Part shown: one piece after another, positions 25,722 to 34,070 of the stretch
How positions within the stretch are numbered: position 1 is the first letter of the stretch
How the letters are laid out: every line of letters starts with the position of its first letter
NCBI RefSeq assembly: GCF_013170805.1
Contig: NZ_CP051293.1
Location: forward strand, 248,001-312,000
Source: Mesorhizobium sp. NZP2077
GTDB taxonomy: Bacteria; Pseudomonadota; Alphaproteobacteria; Rhizobiales; Rhizobiaceae
Direction: 5' to 3'
DNA: 64,000 nt
The notes under the pieces: generated by a model
What the model was told of the DNA's origin: nothing
The model's database searches: none
Seen by the model: only the letters and a program-made list of their open reading frames with translations
Program-made: the position numbers and the translations under genes

Positions 25722-27881
25722 TCAAGCGTGGGTGTAGTGCAGCAGCGTCCATTCATCGACATGGACACGGTCCTGCGGATGAACGACGAGCGTGGTGGCG
25801 GGATGTTCGATGATGGCCGGACCGATCACTTCATGGCCGGGCTGCAGGAGATCCATCTCGTAGAGATTGGCCTTGTGCCAGCGGCCGCCGATATAGGCCT
25901 CGCGCACGCCCTTGTGGGCGGCTGCCGGGTCCGACTTGCCGAGCGGCCGCTTGAGCAGCACCGGCTTGACCTTGTCGGCGGTGGCGATGAGGCCAAGCTC
26001 GGTGATGGTGAAGCCGGCTTCACCATAGCGCGAGACGCGGTGGTTGACCTTGGCGTAGACCGCCTCGAATTCATCGATAACCCTGCGCATGTCGTCGGCC
26101 GAATTGACCTCCGCAAGCGGCGCCATGACTTCGACGTCCTCGAGCTGGCCGGTGTAGCGCATCATCAGGAACGGCACGGTCTTGATCTTGTCTCTGATAT
26201 GGCCGTCGGTGATCATCTCGTCGACCGCTGCTTTGGTCAGGTCGTTCCAGACTGTGGTGACCTTGTTGCCGAAGGCGAGCAGTTCGTCATCGCTTGCTCG
26301 AGCGCCGATGTCGTGCTGCGTCGACACCGAGTGGCGGCGCATGAAATCGGCGGTGGTGCAGCCGAAGGCCGAGAAAGCGGCGGCGAACTGGAAGGTGATG
26401 ATGTCCTTGAAGCCGATGCCCCTGGAGCAGCCGGCCAGATGCAGCGGGCCGGAGCCACCATAGGAAAGCAATGTGAATTCCGAGGGGTGGATGCCCTGGC
26501 CCGAAATGACGCGGCGCAGCGCGTTGTTGGCGTCGGCCTCCAGCATGTCGATCATGCCTTCGGCGGCCTCCTCGACGCCGACGCCAAGGATGCTGGAGCA
26601 CTTTTTCTCGAACGCCTTGCGCGCCTTCTCGACCTGCAGCACAACCTTGCCGCCGAGGAAATAATACGGGTTGAGGCGACCGAGGATGGCGTCGCAATCG
26701 GCGATGGTGGGTTCCGTGCCGCCCTTGTCGAAGCAGATCGGGCCGGGATCCGAGCCGGCGCTTTCCGGCCCGAGCGAGACCTTCTTGGTCAGCGGGTCGA
26801 CCTTGAGGATCATGCCGGCACCAGCGCCGATCGTGTCGAGATGCAGTGTCGGTACGTTGAGCTTGAAGCGATCCATCAGCGGCTCGTTCTCGATCCGCGT
26901 CTGGCCGCGCGAGATGACGCCCATGTCGAAGGAAGTTCCGCCCATGTCCGAGCAGATCAGCGAATCGTTGCCGATCAGCTTGCCGACATAGGCCGCGCCA
27001 AGGATGCCGCCGATCGGGCCGGAGATCATGGTTTCATGCAGGCGCGGATGGTTGATCGAGGTCAGTCCGCCGAAGGAGAGCAGCGTCTGCACGCCATATT
27101 TGAAGCCGTATTTCTTCGAGACATCCTCGATGCCCTTGAGCTGCTTGCGGCCGCGCGAGGTGGCATAGGCCTCGATCAGCACCGAGTTCAGCCGCGACTG
27201 TTCGCGGATGACCGGGCGGACCTCATGGCTGGTGTAGACGAGGATGTCGGCGCCGGCCTTTGCAATCTCCTCGCGGCAGATCTCGGCAATGCGCTTTTCG
27301 TGCACGGGATTGACGTGCGAGAAGATCGTCATGATGCAGATTGCCTCGACCTTGTCGCCGATCAGCTTCTTGGCTGCGGCAGCGACCTCATGCTCATAGA
27401 GCGGCAGCACGATGTCGCCGAACTGGTCGATGCGCTCGGTGACGCCATGGGTGCGGCGGCGCGGCACCAGCGGATCGGGATGGTGATGGGTGACCGCATG
27501 AAGCCGGTCGGCATAGGAATAGTCGGCCCAGGCCTGCAGGCCGCGGCCCATCAGGATCATGTCCTCCAGGCCTTTGGTGGTGATCAGGCCGAGCCGGCGG
27601 CCGGTGCGCGACAACAGCGTGTTGAGCATGCCGGTGCCGGAATAGAGCACGACGTTGACGCCGGAAAAGAGGGCCTCCAGCGAGATACCCCAGGCGTCCG
27701 CCGCCTCCTCGGCCGAGGCCAGGAAACCTTCGGCTTCGTTCTTCGGCGTGGTTGCCGACTTGCCGATCTTGAAGTGGCCGTCCTGATCGACAAGGATCGT
27801 GTCGGTCATGGTGCCGCCGGCGTCGATACCGATGACGATTGGGTTGCCGATGATGGGGGCGGTGAGGTTGGGTTGGGTCAC
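25722..27881 (-). CDS. acxA: Acetone carboxylase beta subunit (hydantoinase A type)
   Basis: 719 residues with the N-terminal ATPase fold of hydantoinase A (VIGIDAGGTMTDTILVDQDG), CSDMGGTSFDMGVI in the middle and GSGPLHLAG near 470, which together form the ATP-using subunit that phosphorylates acetone and bicarbonate. The start is a GTG, MTQPNLTAPI, behind GAGGCGACC. The open frame runs 77 codons further with no family similarity. It is the first gene of the operon and is divergent from the LuxR-type regulator across 112 bases. Confidence 0.92.
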   Translation of the reverse strand: MTQPNLTAPIIGNPIVIGIDAGGTMTDTILVDQDGHFKIGKSATTPKNEAEGFLASAEEAADAWGISLEALFSGVNVVLYSGTGMLNTLLSRTGRRLGLITTKGLEDMILMGRGLQAWADYSYADRLHAVTHHHPDPLVPRRRTHGVTERIDQFGDIVLPLYEHEVAAAAKKLIGDKVEAICIMTIFSHVNPVHEKRIAEICREEIAKAGADILVYTSHEVRPVIREQSRLNSVLIEAYATSRGRKQLKGIEDVSKKYGFKYGVQTLLSFGGLTSINHPRLHETMISGPIGGILGAAYVGKLIGNDSLICSDMGGTSFDMGVISRGQTRIENEPLMDRFKLNVPTLHLDTIGAGAGMILKVDPLTKKVSLGPESAGSDPGPICFDKGGTEPTIADCDAILGRLNPYYFLGGKVVLQVEKARKAFEKKCSSILGVGVEEAAEGMIDMLEADANNALRRVISGQGIHPSEFTLLSYGGSGPLHLAGCSRGIGFKDIITFQFAAAFSAFGCTTADFMRRHSVSTQHDIGARASDDELLAFGNKVTTVWNDLTKAAVDEMITDGHIRDKIKTVPFLMMRYTGQLEDVEVMAPLAEVNSADDMRRVIDEFEAVYAKVNHRVSRYGEAGFTITELGLIATADKVKPVLLKRPLGKSDPAAAHKGVREAYIGGRWHKANLYEMDLLQPGHEVIGPAIIEHPATTLVVHPQDRVHVDEWTLLHYTHA

Positions 27882-27993
27882 GGTCGCCTCGAGATTGGGT
27901 CTAGGATGACGCGAGGCTAGATTCGAGGGGCGGCCTTGCGCCATATGCCTAAAGACACAATGACGGTCAGGCCGGGATCGCCGAGAAGAGGGC

Positions 27994-28764
27994 ATGCGCA
28001 TGGGCAATCTCTGGGCGCCGCTCGCCAAGGCGATCGCCGCCACCGGCACGGACAGGCATGTCGATTGCCTGATCGACCTGATTGGCGCTGATATCGAGCA
28101 CGACCTCGTCACCGTGACGCGCTATTCGGCGACGCAGACACCGGAATTCGTCAAGCACCGGCGCTTTTCGGACGAGATGGTCCGGCTCTATCTCGACAAC
28201 TACTATGTCTTCGACCCGTTCTATGCCTCGTGGCGGCGCGAACGCCGGTTGGGCATCATGCCGCTGAAACGGCTCGCCGACGATGAAGCCAAGCGCGGCC
28301 AGTATATAGCCGGCTTCCTGGCGCAGTCGGAGATCTGCGACGAGGTCGGCATCATGCTGGCCGATGGCGGCGACTGGTGCCTGGGCATCTTCCTCGATCG
28401 CTCGACCGCTTCATTCAAGGACAGCGAGATCGCCCTGCTGGACGAGCGGCTGCCGGTGTTCGAGGCGCTGCACGCGCTCGACATCAAAGCGCGTGGACGC
28501 GAGTTCTTCCGCACGTCGGCACCGACCAGCCCCGGCGCCTCGCCGCGGCAAGAGCCGACCATCCCGATAAGCCTGTGGCCGGAACTGTCACTGCGCGAGC
28601 GCGAACTTGTGCAACTGATCCTCGCTGGCCATCCGACGGCGAACATCGCCGAGCGCCTCGGCATCACCGTCGGCACCGTCAAGAACCATCGACGACGCAT
28701 CTATGAAAAGCTCGACATCACCACCGAGCGGGAGCTGTTCCTGCAGTTTTTTCAGCACCGATAG
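27994..28764 (+). CDS. LuxR-family transcriptional regulator, divergent from acetone carboxylase genes
   Basis: A 256-residue protein with a C-terminal LuxR helix-turn-helix (LSLRERELVQLILAG, NIAERLGITVGTVKNHRRRIYEKL, about residues 195-245). The N-terminal 170 residues have a single sensory-type domain I cannot name with certainty. The position suggests it controls acxABC. Known acetone carboxylase operons are often run by sigma-54 activators (AcoR type), so a LuxR-type protein here is a different scheme. Start is the first ATG, with another three codons on. Confidence 0.83.
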   Translation: MRMGNLWAPLAKAIAATGTDRHVDCLIDLIGADIEHDLVTVTRYSATQTPEFVKHRRFSDEMVRLYLDNYYVFDPFYASWRRERRLGIMPLKRLADDEAKRGQYIAGFLAQSEICDEVGIMLADGGDWCLGIFLDRSTASFKDSEIALLDERLPVFEALHALDIKARGREFFRTSAPTSPGASPRQEPTIPISLWPELSLRERELVQLILAGHPTANIAERLGITVGTVKNHRRRIYEKLDITTERELFLQFFQHR

Positions 28765-28870
28765 CTGCCACCCCTGCTGGCCTACCAATATCCCGTTCGG
28801 CGACACCAATCGAACCTTGAACTTGGTTGCCGTTGACTTCACATTCGCCACCGATTGGGAGGACGACCAT

Positions 28871-29620
28871 ATGCCGAACTTCGCGGGACGCTTTGCCGAA
28901 CGGACAGCGGTCATCACCGGCGGCGCTTCGGGCATCGGCCTGGCGGTTGCGCAGAGGATCGTCGAGGAAGGCGGGCGTGTCAGCGTCTGGGACCGTGATC
29001 CGGTCCAGATCGAACAGGCCAAGACTATCGTCCCTGGCCTGCATGGTGTTGCCATCGACGTCGCCGATGCCGCCGGCGTTGAAGGCGCCGCGGCACGGAC
29101 AATCGAAGCCCTTGGCGGCGTCGATATCCTGGTCACCAGCGCGGCGATCACCGGGCCGAACATGACGACATGGGCCTATTCGACCGAGGATTGGCAGAAG
29201 GTCATCGACATCAACATCAATGGCGTTTTCTACTGCAACAAGGCGCTGGTGCCGCACATGCTCGAGCGCAACTATGGCCGCATCGTCAACATCGCCTCGA
29301 TCGCCGGCAAGGAAGGCAATCCCAATGCTTCCGCCTACAGCACGTCGAAGGCGGCGGTGATCGGCCTGACCAAGTCGCTCGGCAAGGAACTGGCCAAGAC
29401 TAAGGTGACGGTGAATTGCGTGACCCCGGCGGCCGTGCGCACCGCGATCTTCAAGCAGATGAGCCAGGAGCACATTGACTTCATGCTGTCTAAGATACCG
29501 ATGGCGCGCTTCGGCGAGGTCGAAGAGGTGGCGGCGCTGATCTGCTGGATCGCCTCGGAAGAATGCTCGTTCACCACCGCCGCCGTCTTCGACGTTTCTG
29601 GCGGCCGCGCTACCTATTGA
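28871..29620 (+). CDS. Short-chain dehydrogenase/reductase
   Basis: A 249-residue SDR with TGGASGIG, DVADAAGVE, NIASIAGKEG, catalytic YSTSK and a final DVSGGRATY. The ATG follows GGGAGG at a good distance; the longer frame upstream lies in non-coding DNA. It follows the LuxR regulator by about 100 bases and may be part of the same ketone or alcohol catabolic group. The substrate is unknown. Confidence 0.85.
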   Translation: MPNFAGRFAERTAVITGGASGIGLAVAQRIVEEGGRVSVWDRDPVQIEQAKTIVPGLHGVAIDVADAAGVEGAAARTIEALGGVDILVTSAAITGPNMTTWAYSTEDWQKVIDININGVFYCNKALVPHMLERNYGRIVNIASIAGKEGNPNASAYSTSKAAVIGLTKSLGKELAKTKVTVNCVTPAAVRTAIFKQMSQEHIDFMLSKIPMARFGEVEEVAALICWIASEECSFTTAAVFDVSGGRATY

Positions 29621-29847
29621 GCCCGGTCGAGGCATCCCCCCATTGGAGTATGCGACTACAATTCCGCGTGACGAGGCAACGATCGGAACTGGACAGGCTT
29701 ATAGTGGCTGACGTCTGAATGGGCGGTGACATAACAGGATTTGCGGGAAAGCCATGACACGACGAGACAGTTTGGCACGGCCGATGGTCCATGGCCGCGA
29801 TACCGGCACCGCGCGATCGACGGACGCTATGACCGACAGGCTGGAGT

Positions 29848-31206
29848 TTGCATCGCTTGCCTGAAGCAGATCTTGCCGCGCTGTCCGACGACGAGCTTCT
29901 GGACCGCTATCAGCGCGCGGCCTTCGATTATTTCCTCGAGACTGTGAACCCCGACAACGGCCTGGTCGCCGATACGTCGCGGCCGAATTCGCCGGCCAGC
30001 ATCGCCGTCGTCGGTTTCGCGCTGTCCTGTTATCCGATCGGCGTCGAGCGCGGCTGGATGACGCGCGCCGCCGCGGTGGAACTGACCCTTGCGGCGCTGC
30101 GTTTCTTCTCGGCCAGCCCGCAAGGCAGTGGTGACGACGTCACCGGCCACAAGGGTTTCTACTACCATTTCCTGGATATGCGCACCGGCCTGCGTGTCTG
30201 GCGGTGCGAACTGTCGATGGTGGACACCGCCTTGCTGATGGCCGGCATACTGGTGGCCGCCGCCTATTTCTCCGGCGAGGACGGGAAGGAAGCCGAAATC
30301 CGGCAACTGGCCGAAGCGCTCTATCGGCGCGTCGACTGGCGATGGGCGCAAGGCAGCACGCCGACCTTGCGGCAAGGCTGGAAGCCGAAGAGCGGTTTTC
30401 TGCACTATGGCTGGGAAGGCTACAACGAAGCGACCATCCTTTACGTGCTGTCGATGGCCTCGCCCGAGCGCCCGACCTCCGACGACAGTTATGAAGCCTG
30501 GACGGCGACCTATCAGTGGGAAAACATCTACGGCCATGACGTGCTCTATGGCGGGCCGTTGTTCATGCACCAGTTCTCGCATGCCTGGATCGATTTCGCC
30601 GGCATCCGCGACGCCTTCATGCGCGAAAAGAATTCGGACTATTTCGAAAACAGCCGCCGCTCGACCTACCTGCAGCGCGACTATGCCCGCCACAACCCCT
30701 ATGGGTTCGACGGCTATGGCGAGAACCTTTGGGGCCTTTCGGCGGGAGACGGGCCGGGCGGCTTCCGTGCCAGCGTCGAGCGACGGAGGCACCGGTTTTC
30801 CGGCTATGCGGCGCGCGGCGCGCCCTTCGGGCCGGATGACGGCACCATCGCGCCATGGTCCTATCCGGCGTCGCTGCCTTTCGCGCCTGACATCTGCCTC
30901 GCCGCCATGCGCCATCTCGGTGAGCGTTATCCGGAGGTTATCGACAATTTCCGGCTGCCGAGCGGCTTCAATCCGACCTTGGCCAACCGGCGAAAATTCG
31001 GCCGTAATGGCTGGGTGTCGGAAGGCCATTACGGGCTGGACCAGGGCATCGTGGTGATGATGATCGAGAACCACCGCTCGCGCCTGATCTGGCAGCTGAT
31101 GCGATCCAATCCTCACATCCGCCGCGGCCTGGGCAAAGCGGGCTTCACCGGCGGCTGGCTATCCGAGCCGGCAGGTTCCGCATCAGGGGCCTATGATGCC
31201 GCGTGA
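29848..31206 (+). CDS. PF10091-type glucoamylase/beta-glucanase
   Basis: A 452-residue protein with the family order AAFDYFLETVNPDNGLVADTS, GFYYHFLDMRTGLRVW, ELSMVDTALLMAG, GYNEATILYVL and YGPWS-like WSYPASLPFAPD. The PF10091 family includes GH144 endo-beta-1,2-glucanases and the C-terminal part of cyclic beta-1,2-glucan synthase, so degradation or processing of a beta-1,2-glucan is the best guess. No signal peptide is seen. The start is uncertain: TTG at 29848 or TTG at 29857, the latter with GGAG ten bases ahead. It overlaps the next gene by 14 bases. Confidence 0.8.
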   Translation: MHRLPEADLAALSDDELLDRYQRAAFDYFLETVNPDNGLVADTSRPNSPASIAVVGFALSCYPIGVERGWMTRAAAVELTLAALRFFSASPQGSGDDVTGHKGFYYHFLDMRTGLRVWRCELSMVDTALLMAGILVAAAYFSGEDGKEAEIRQLAEALYRRVDWRWAQGSTPTLRQGWKPKSGFLHYGWEGYNEATILYVLSMASPERPTSDDSYEAWTATYQWENIYGHDVLYGGPLFMHQFSHAWIDFAGIRDAFMREKNSDYFENSRRSTYLQRDYARHNPYGFDGYGENLWGLSAGDGPGGFRASVERRRHRFSGYAARGAPFGPDDGTIAPWSYPASLPFAPDICLAAMRHLGERYPEVIDNFRLPSGFNPTLANRRKFGRNGWVSEGHYGLDQGIVVMMIENHRSRLIWQLMRSNPHIRRGLGKAGFTGGWLSEPAGSASGAYDAA

Positions 31207-32719
31207 ACGGACAAAGGCCTTCCCCGTCGACCGCAATGACGTCGAGCTGATCCGGGCCGCGCATCCGCCGCGCTGGAAGAACCCGACCCCCGATGGTCCC
31301 TACAATCTCGTCGTCATCGGCGCCGGGCCGGCCGGGCTGACCGCGGCGCGTGACGCCGCAAGCCTTGGCGCCAAGGTCGCGTTGATCGAGCGCGGGCTGA
31401 TCGGCGGTGCCTGTGTCAATGTCGGCGGCGTCCCGTCGAAGTCGATCATCCGCACGGCCAGGCTCTATGCCGACATGCGCGACGCCGAGAATTTCGGCGG
31501 CGACACGCCGGAGCGCCTTCGTGTCGACTTCGAGCGGGCCATGGTGCGGATGCGGCAGATCCGCCAGCGGCTCAGCCGCGCCGATTCGGCCACGGCCATC
31601 GCTTCGGAAGGCATCGACCTCTTTTTCGGCGAAGCCCGCTTTGGCGGACCGGATACGGTTGAGGTCGCCGGCAAGACGCTGCATTTCAAGAAGGCCGTGG
31701 TCGCGACCGGCGCGCATCCGAGTGGGCCTGAGATTCCAGGACTTGCCGAGGCCGGCTATCTCGACAATGAGAGCATGTTCAACCTCACAAAATGCCCTGA
31801 GCGGCTACTCGTCATCGGCGGCGGGCCGCTTGGCTGCGAGACGGCGCAGGCCTTCTGCCTGCTCGGCGCGAAAGTCATCCTGGCGCAGAACGATCCGATG
31901 TTCCTGCCCGGCGAGGAACGCGACGCCGCGCAGATCCTTTCGGACGCTCTGGCGCGCGAGGGGGTCGAGGTGCGCCTCAACACCGAGGTGGTGGCGGTGC
32001 GGATAGAGGGCGGCAAGAAGCTCGCAGACCTGATGCGGGACGGCGACACGACGACGATTTCCGTCGACGAGATCATCACCGGCGTCGGCCGTTCGCCCAA
32101 TGTCGATGGCCTCCGCCTGGAAGACGCCGGGGTGGCGTATGACGCCGACGGCATCAAGGTGGACGATCACCTGAGAACCACCAATCCACACATCTACGCG
32201 GCGGGCGACGTGTGCCTGGAATACAAGTTCACCCGTACCGCCGAAGCGACGGCGCGCATTGTCGTGCGCAATGCGCTGTTTCGCGGGCGCGAAAGGCTCA
32301 GCGAACTCGTCGTTCCCTGGTGCACCTATACCGATCCGGAGATTGCCCATGTCGGGCTCTATCCGATCGAGGCGCGGCAGAACGGCATTCCGGTCAAGAC
32401 CTATACGGTGCTGATGCATGATGTCGCCCGTGCCGTGATGGACGGCGAGGAGGAAGGGTTCGTCAAGATCCATGTCCGGGAGGGATCCGACCGTATCCTC
32501 GGGGCGACGGTCGTCGCCAGCCATGCCGGCGAGATGATCAATGCGGTGACGCTCGCTATCCGGTCGGGCATGGGATTGCACGCTCTGGCCGATGTCATCC
32601 ATCCCTTCCCGACGCAGGCGCAAGGCATCAAGATGGCGGGCGACGCCTACAGGCGAACCCGCTTCACCTCCTTGCGCAGGCGCCTGGCGGCACGCTGGCT
32701 GGCGTGGTCCAGGCGATGA
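31193..32719 (+). CDS. FAD-dependent pyridine nucleotide oxidoreductase with incomplete redox motif
   Basis: 508 residues, class I pyridine nucleotide-disulfide oxidoreductase fold: FAD motif VVIGAGPAGLTAARDA near 40-55, NAD(P) motif LLVIGGGPLGCETAQAF, and IYAAGDVC. The redox centre reads GGACVNVGGVPSK: Cys74 is present, but the second cysteine of the usual CxxxxC is Gly79. The C-terminal HPFPTQAQG also lacks the Glu of the His-Glu pair. It should therefore not reduce a disulfide in the standard way and is not a mercuric reductase despite similarity. The ATG overlaps the end of the glucanase gene. Confidence 0.82.
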   Translation: MMPRERTKAFPVDRNDVELIRAAHPPRWKNPTPDGPYNLVVIGAGPAGLTAARDAASLGAKVALIERGLIGGACVNVGGVPSKSIIRTARLYADMRDAENFGGDTPERLRVDFERAMVRMRQIRQRLSRADSATAIASEGIDLFFGEARFGGPDTVEVAGKTLHFKKAVVATGAHPSGPEIPGLAEAGYLDNESMFNLTKCPERLLVIGGGPLGCETAQAFCLLGAKVILAQNDPMFLPGEERDAAQILSDALAREGVEVRLNTEVVAVRIEGGKKLADLMRDGDTTTISVDEIITGVGRSPNVDGLRLEDAGVAYDADGIKVDDHLRTTNPHIYAAGDVCLEYKFTRTAEATARIVVRNALFRGRERLSELVVPWCTYTDPEIAHVGLYPIEARQNGIPVKTYTVLMHDVARAVMDGEEEGFVKIHVREGSDRILGATVVASHAGEMINAVTLAIRSGMGLHALADVIHPFPTQAQGIKMAGDAYRRTRFTSLRRRLAARWLAWSRR

Positions 32720-32781
32720 GCTTCGCGGCCCGCCAAGGGCTCAGGGCGGAAGTATTCAAAATAGACAGTGCTTGACGAAAG

Positions 32782-32801
32782 CCTTGTTCAGCTAAACAAG
32801 G
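32782..32801 (+). terminator. Inverted repeat, candidate terminator or operator
   Basis: CCTTGTT, a six-base CAGCTA loop and AACAAGG form a 7-bp stem 63 bases after the oxidoreductase stop and 36 bases before the GT4 start. There is no U-tract. TTGACG nearby at 32772 makes an operator at the glycosyltransferase promoter an alternative. Confidence 0.4.
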
Positions 32802-32837
32802 TGGCGCCGATGCTTGTGGTCACGGAATCGTTCTGAA

Positions 32838-34070
32838 ATGCCATCTGAATTAGGCCCCCTGCCTGGCACAACGCCGCCAGTGTCCGCTCCCGCGCACGCG
32901 GCCGAGAAGCGCACGCTGGTCGTGTCGCACGACCCGGCCTTTCCGCCGGCTTCGGGTTCGGATCTGAGAAACTTCCGCAACGCCGAAGCGGCTGCCAGGT
33001 TCGGACCGGTCTGCCTGGTTTCGGTGAAGCCGAAGATAGCAGCGAATGCTCCCGGTCCGTCAATCCGCGTCGAGGGCCTGTCGATCACGGGAGAGCCCCG
33101 CACGGCCTCGATCGGCTGGTGGCGCTCAAGGGCGGAGAACCGCATACCGCGTTCCGCCCTGACGCGGCTCGAGGCACTCGCCCGTGAATTCCGGCCGGAC
33201 ACCATCATTGTCGAGAGCGTCAGCCTGTTCAAGCTGCTGCGGCCCCTGCGGCCGCTGGCTGAGCAGCTCATTCTCGACATGCACAATGTCGAGTCCGACC
33301 TGGCCGGGCAGATCAGGCGTCTCAGTGCCAAGCGAACCGCGGCGGCATTCGGCGTCAGGTTCCTCGAGAGGAAGGCACTGTCCCTTGTCGACAGGGTCTG
33401 GGTCTGCTCGAACCTGGATCGCCAGAAGCTGATGACGCTTTCCCGGCACAAGATCCCGATCGACGTCGTTCCGAACGGAATTCCGCAAGCCGGGGATGGT
33501 CCCCTGCCCGCTGAGCCGTCGACCGGCAACGGCTTTCCGGTGATCGTGTTCATCGGCCATCTCGCCTATCCGCCAAACGTCGATGCCATGCAGCGATTGA
33601 CCAGTGTCATATTGCCCCGTATCCGCAACGCCCTGCCGGATGCCAGGCTCGTCGTGGCGGGACGCACCCCGACACCGGAGGTGCGGGCATTGGCTGGATT
33701 GCCCGGTGTGGAGCTCATCGAAGACCCCGTGGATGTGGCGCCGTTCTTGTCGAGCGCGCATCTGACCATCGTCCCGCTGACGGCGGGCGGCGGCACACGC
33801 ATCAAGATCCTGGAAGCAATGGCCGCGGGCGTGCCGGTGATCGCCACGCCGGTCGCGGCCGAAGGCCTGGACCTGGTCGAAAATGACGAGGTGCTGCTGT
33901 CTCCCTCCGACGACACGCTTGCCGAGATGGCCATCGGACTCTGCCTCGATCCCGAACGCAGGGCGCGGCAACGGCTTCGCGCGCATCAGGCGGTGTGGGC
34001 AAGGTTCAGCCCGCAAGCGATCCGCGACGCCGTTCGTGACGGGCTTGGACTGAACGGTGCCGCCGGATGA
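32838..34070 (+). CDS. Glycosyltransferase family 4
   Basis: A 410-residue GT-B enzyme. The donor-binding half has VIVFIGHLAYPPNVDAM, ARLVVAGRTPTPEV, GVELIEDPVDVAPFL and the late TAGGGTRIKILEAMAAGVPVIATPVAAEGL, the E-x7-E region of GT4. The N-terminal half begins RTLVVSHDPAFPPASGSDLRNF. It probably retains anomeric configuration on a nucleotide-sugar donor; the acceptor is unknown. ATG is chosen over an earlier TTG. The last bases overlap the next gene by four (ATGA), so the pair is co-translated. Confidence 0.87.
   Translation: MPSELGPLPGTTPPVSAPAHAAEKRTLVVSHDPAFPPASGSDLRNFRNAEAAARFGPVCLVSVKPKIAANAPGPSIRVEGLSITGEPRTASIGWWRSRAENRIPRSALTRLEALAREFRPDTIIVESVSLFKLLRPLRPLAEQLILDMHNVESDLAGQIRRLSAKRTAAAFGVRFLERKALSLVDRVWVCSNLDRQKLMTLSRHKIPIDVVPNGIPQAGDGPLPAEPSTGNGFPVIVFIGHLAYPPNVDAMQRLTSVILPRIRNALPDARLVVAGRTPTPEVRALAGLPGVELIEDPVDVAPFLSSAHLTIVPLTAGGGTRIKILEAMAAGVPVIATPVAAEGLDLVENDEVLLSPSDDTLAEMAIGLCLDPERRARQRLRAHQAVWARFSPQAIRDAVRDGLGLNGAAG

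Noticed and set aside
25698..27920. 740-residue plus-strand frame opposite acxA
   Set aside because: It is a shadow of the acetone carboxylase beta subunit gene.
31193..32719. Mercuric reductase
   Set aside because: The CxxxxC redox pair is broken, there is no C-terminal vicinal Cys pair, and no other mer gene is near.
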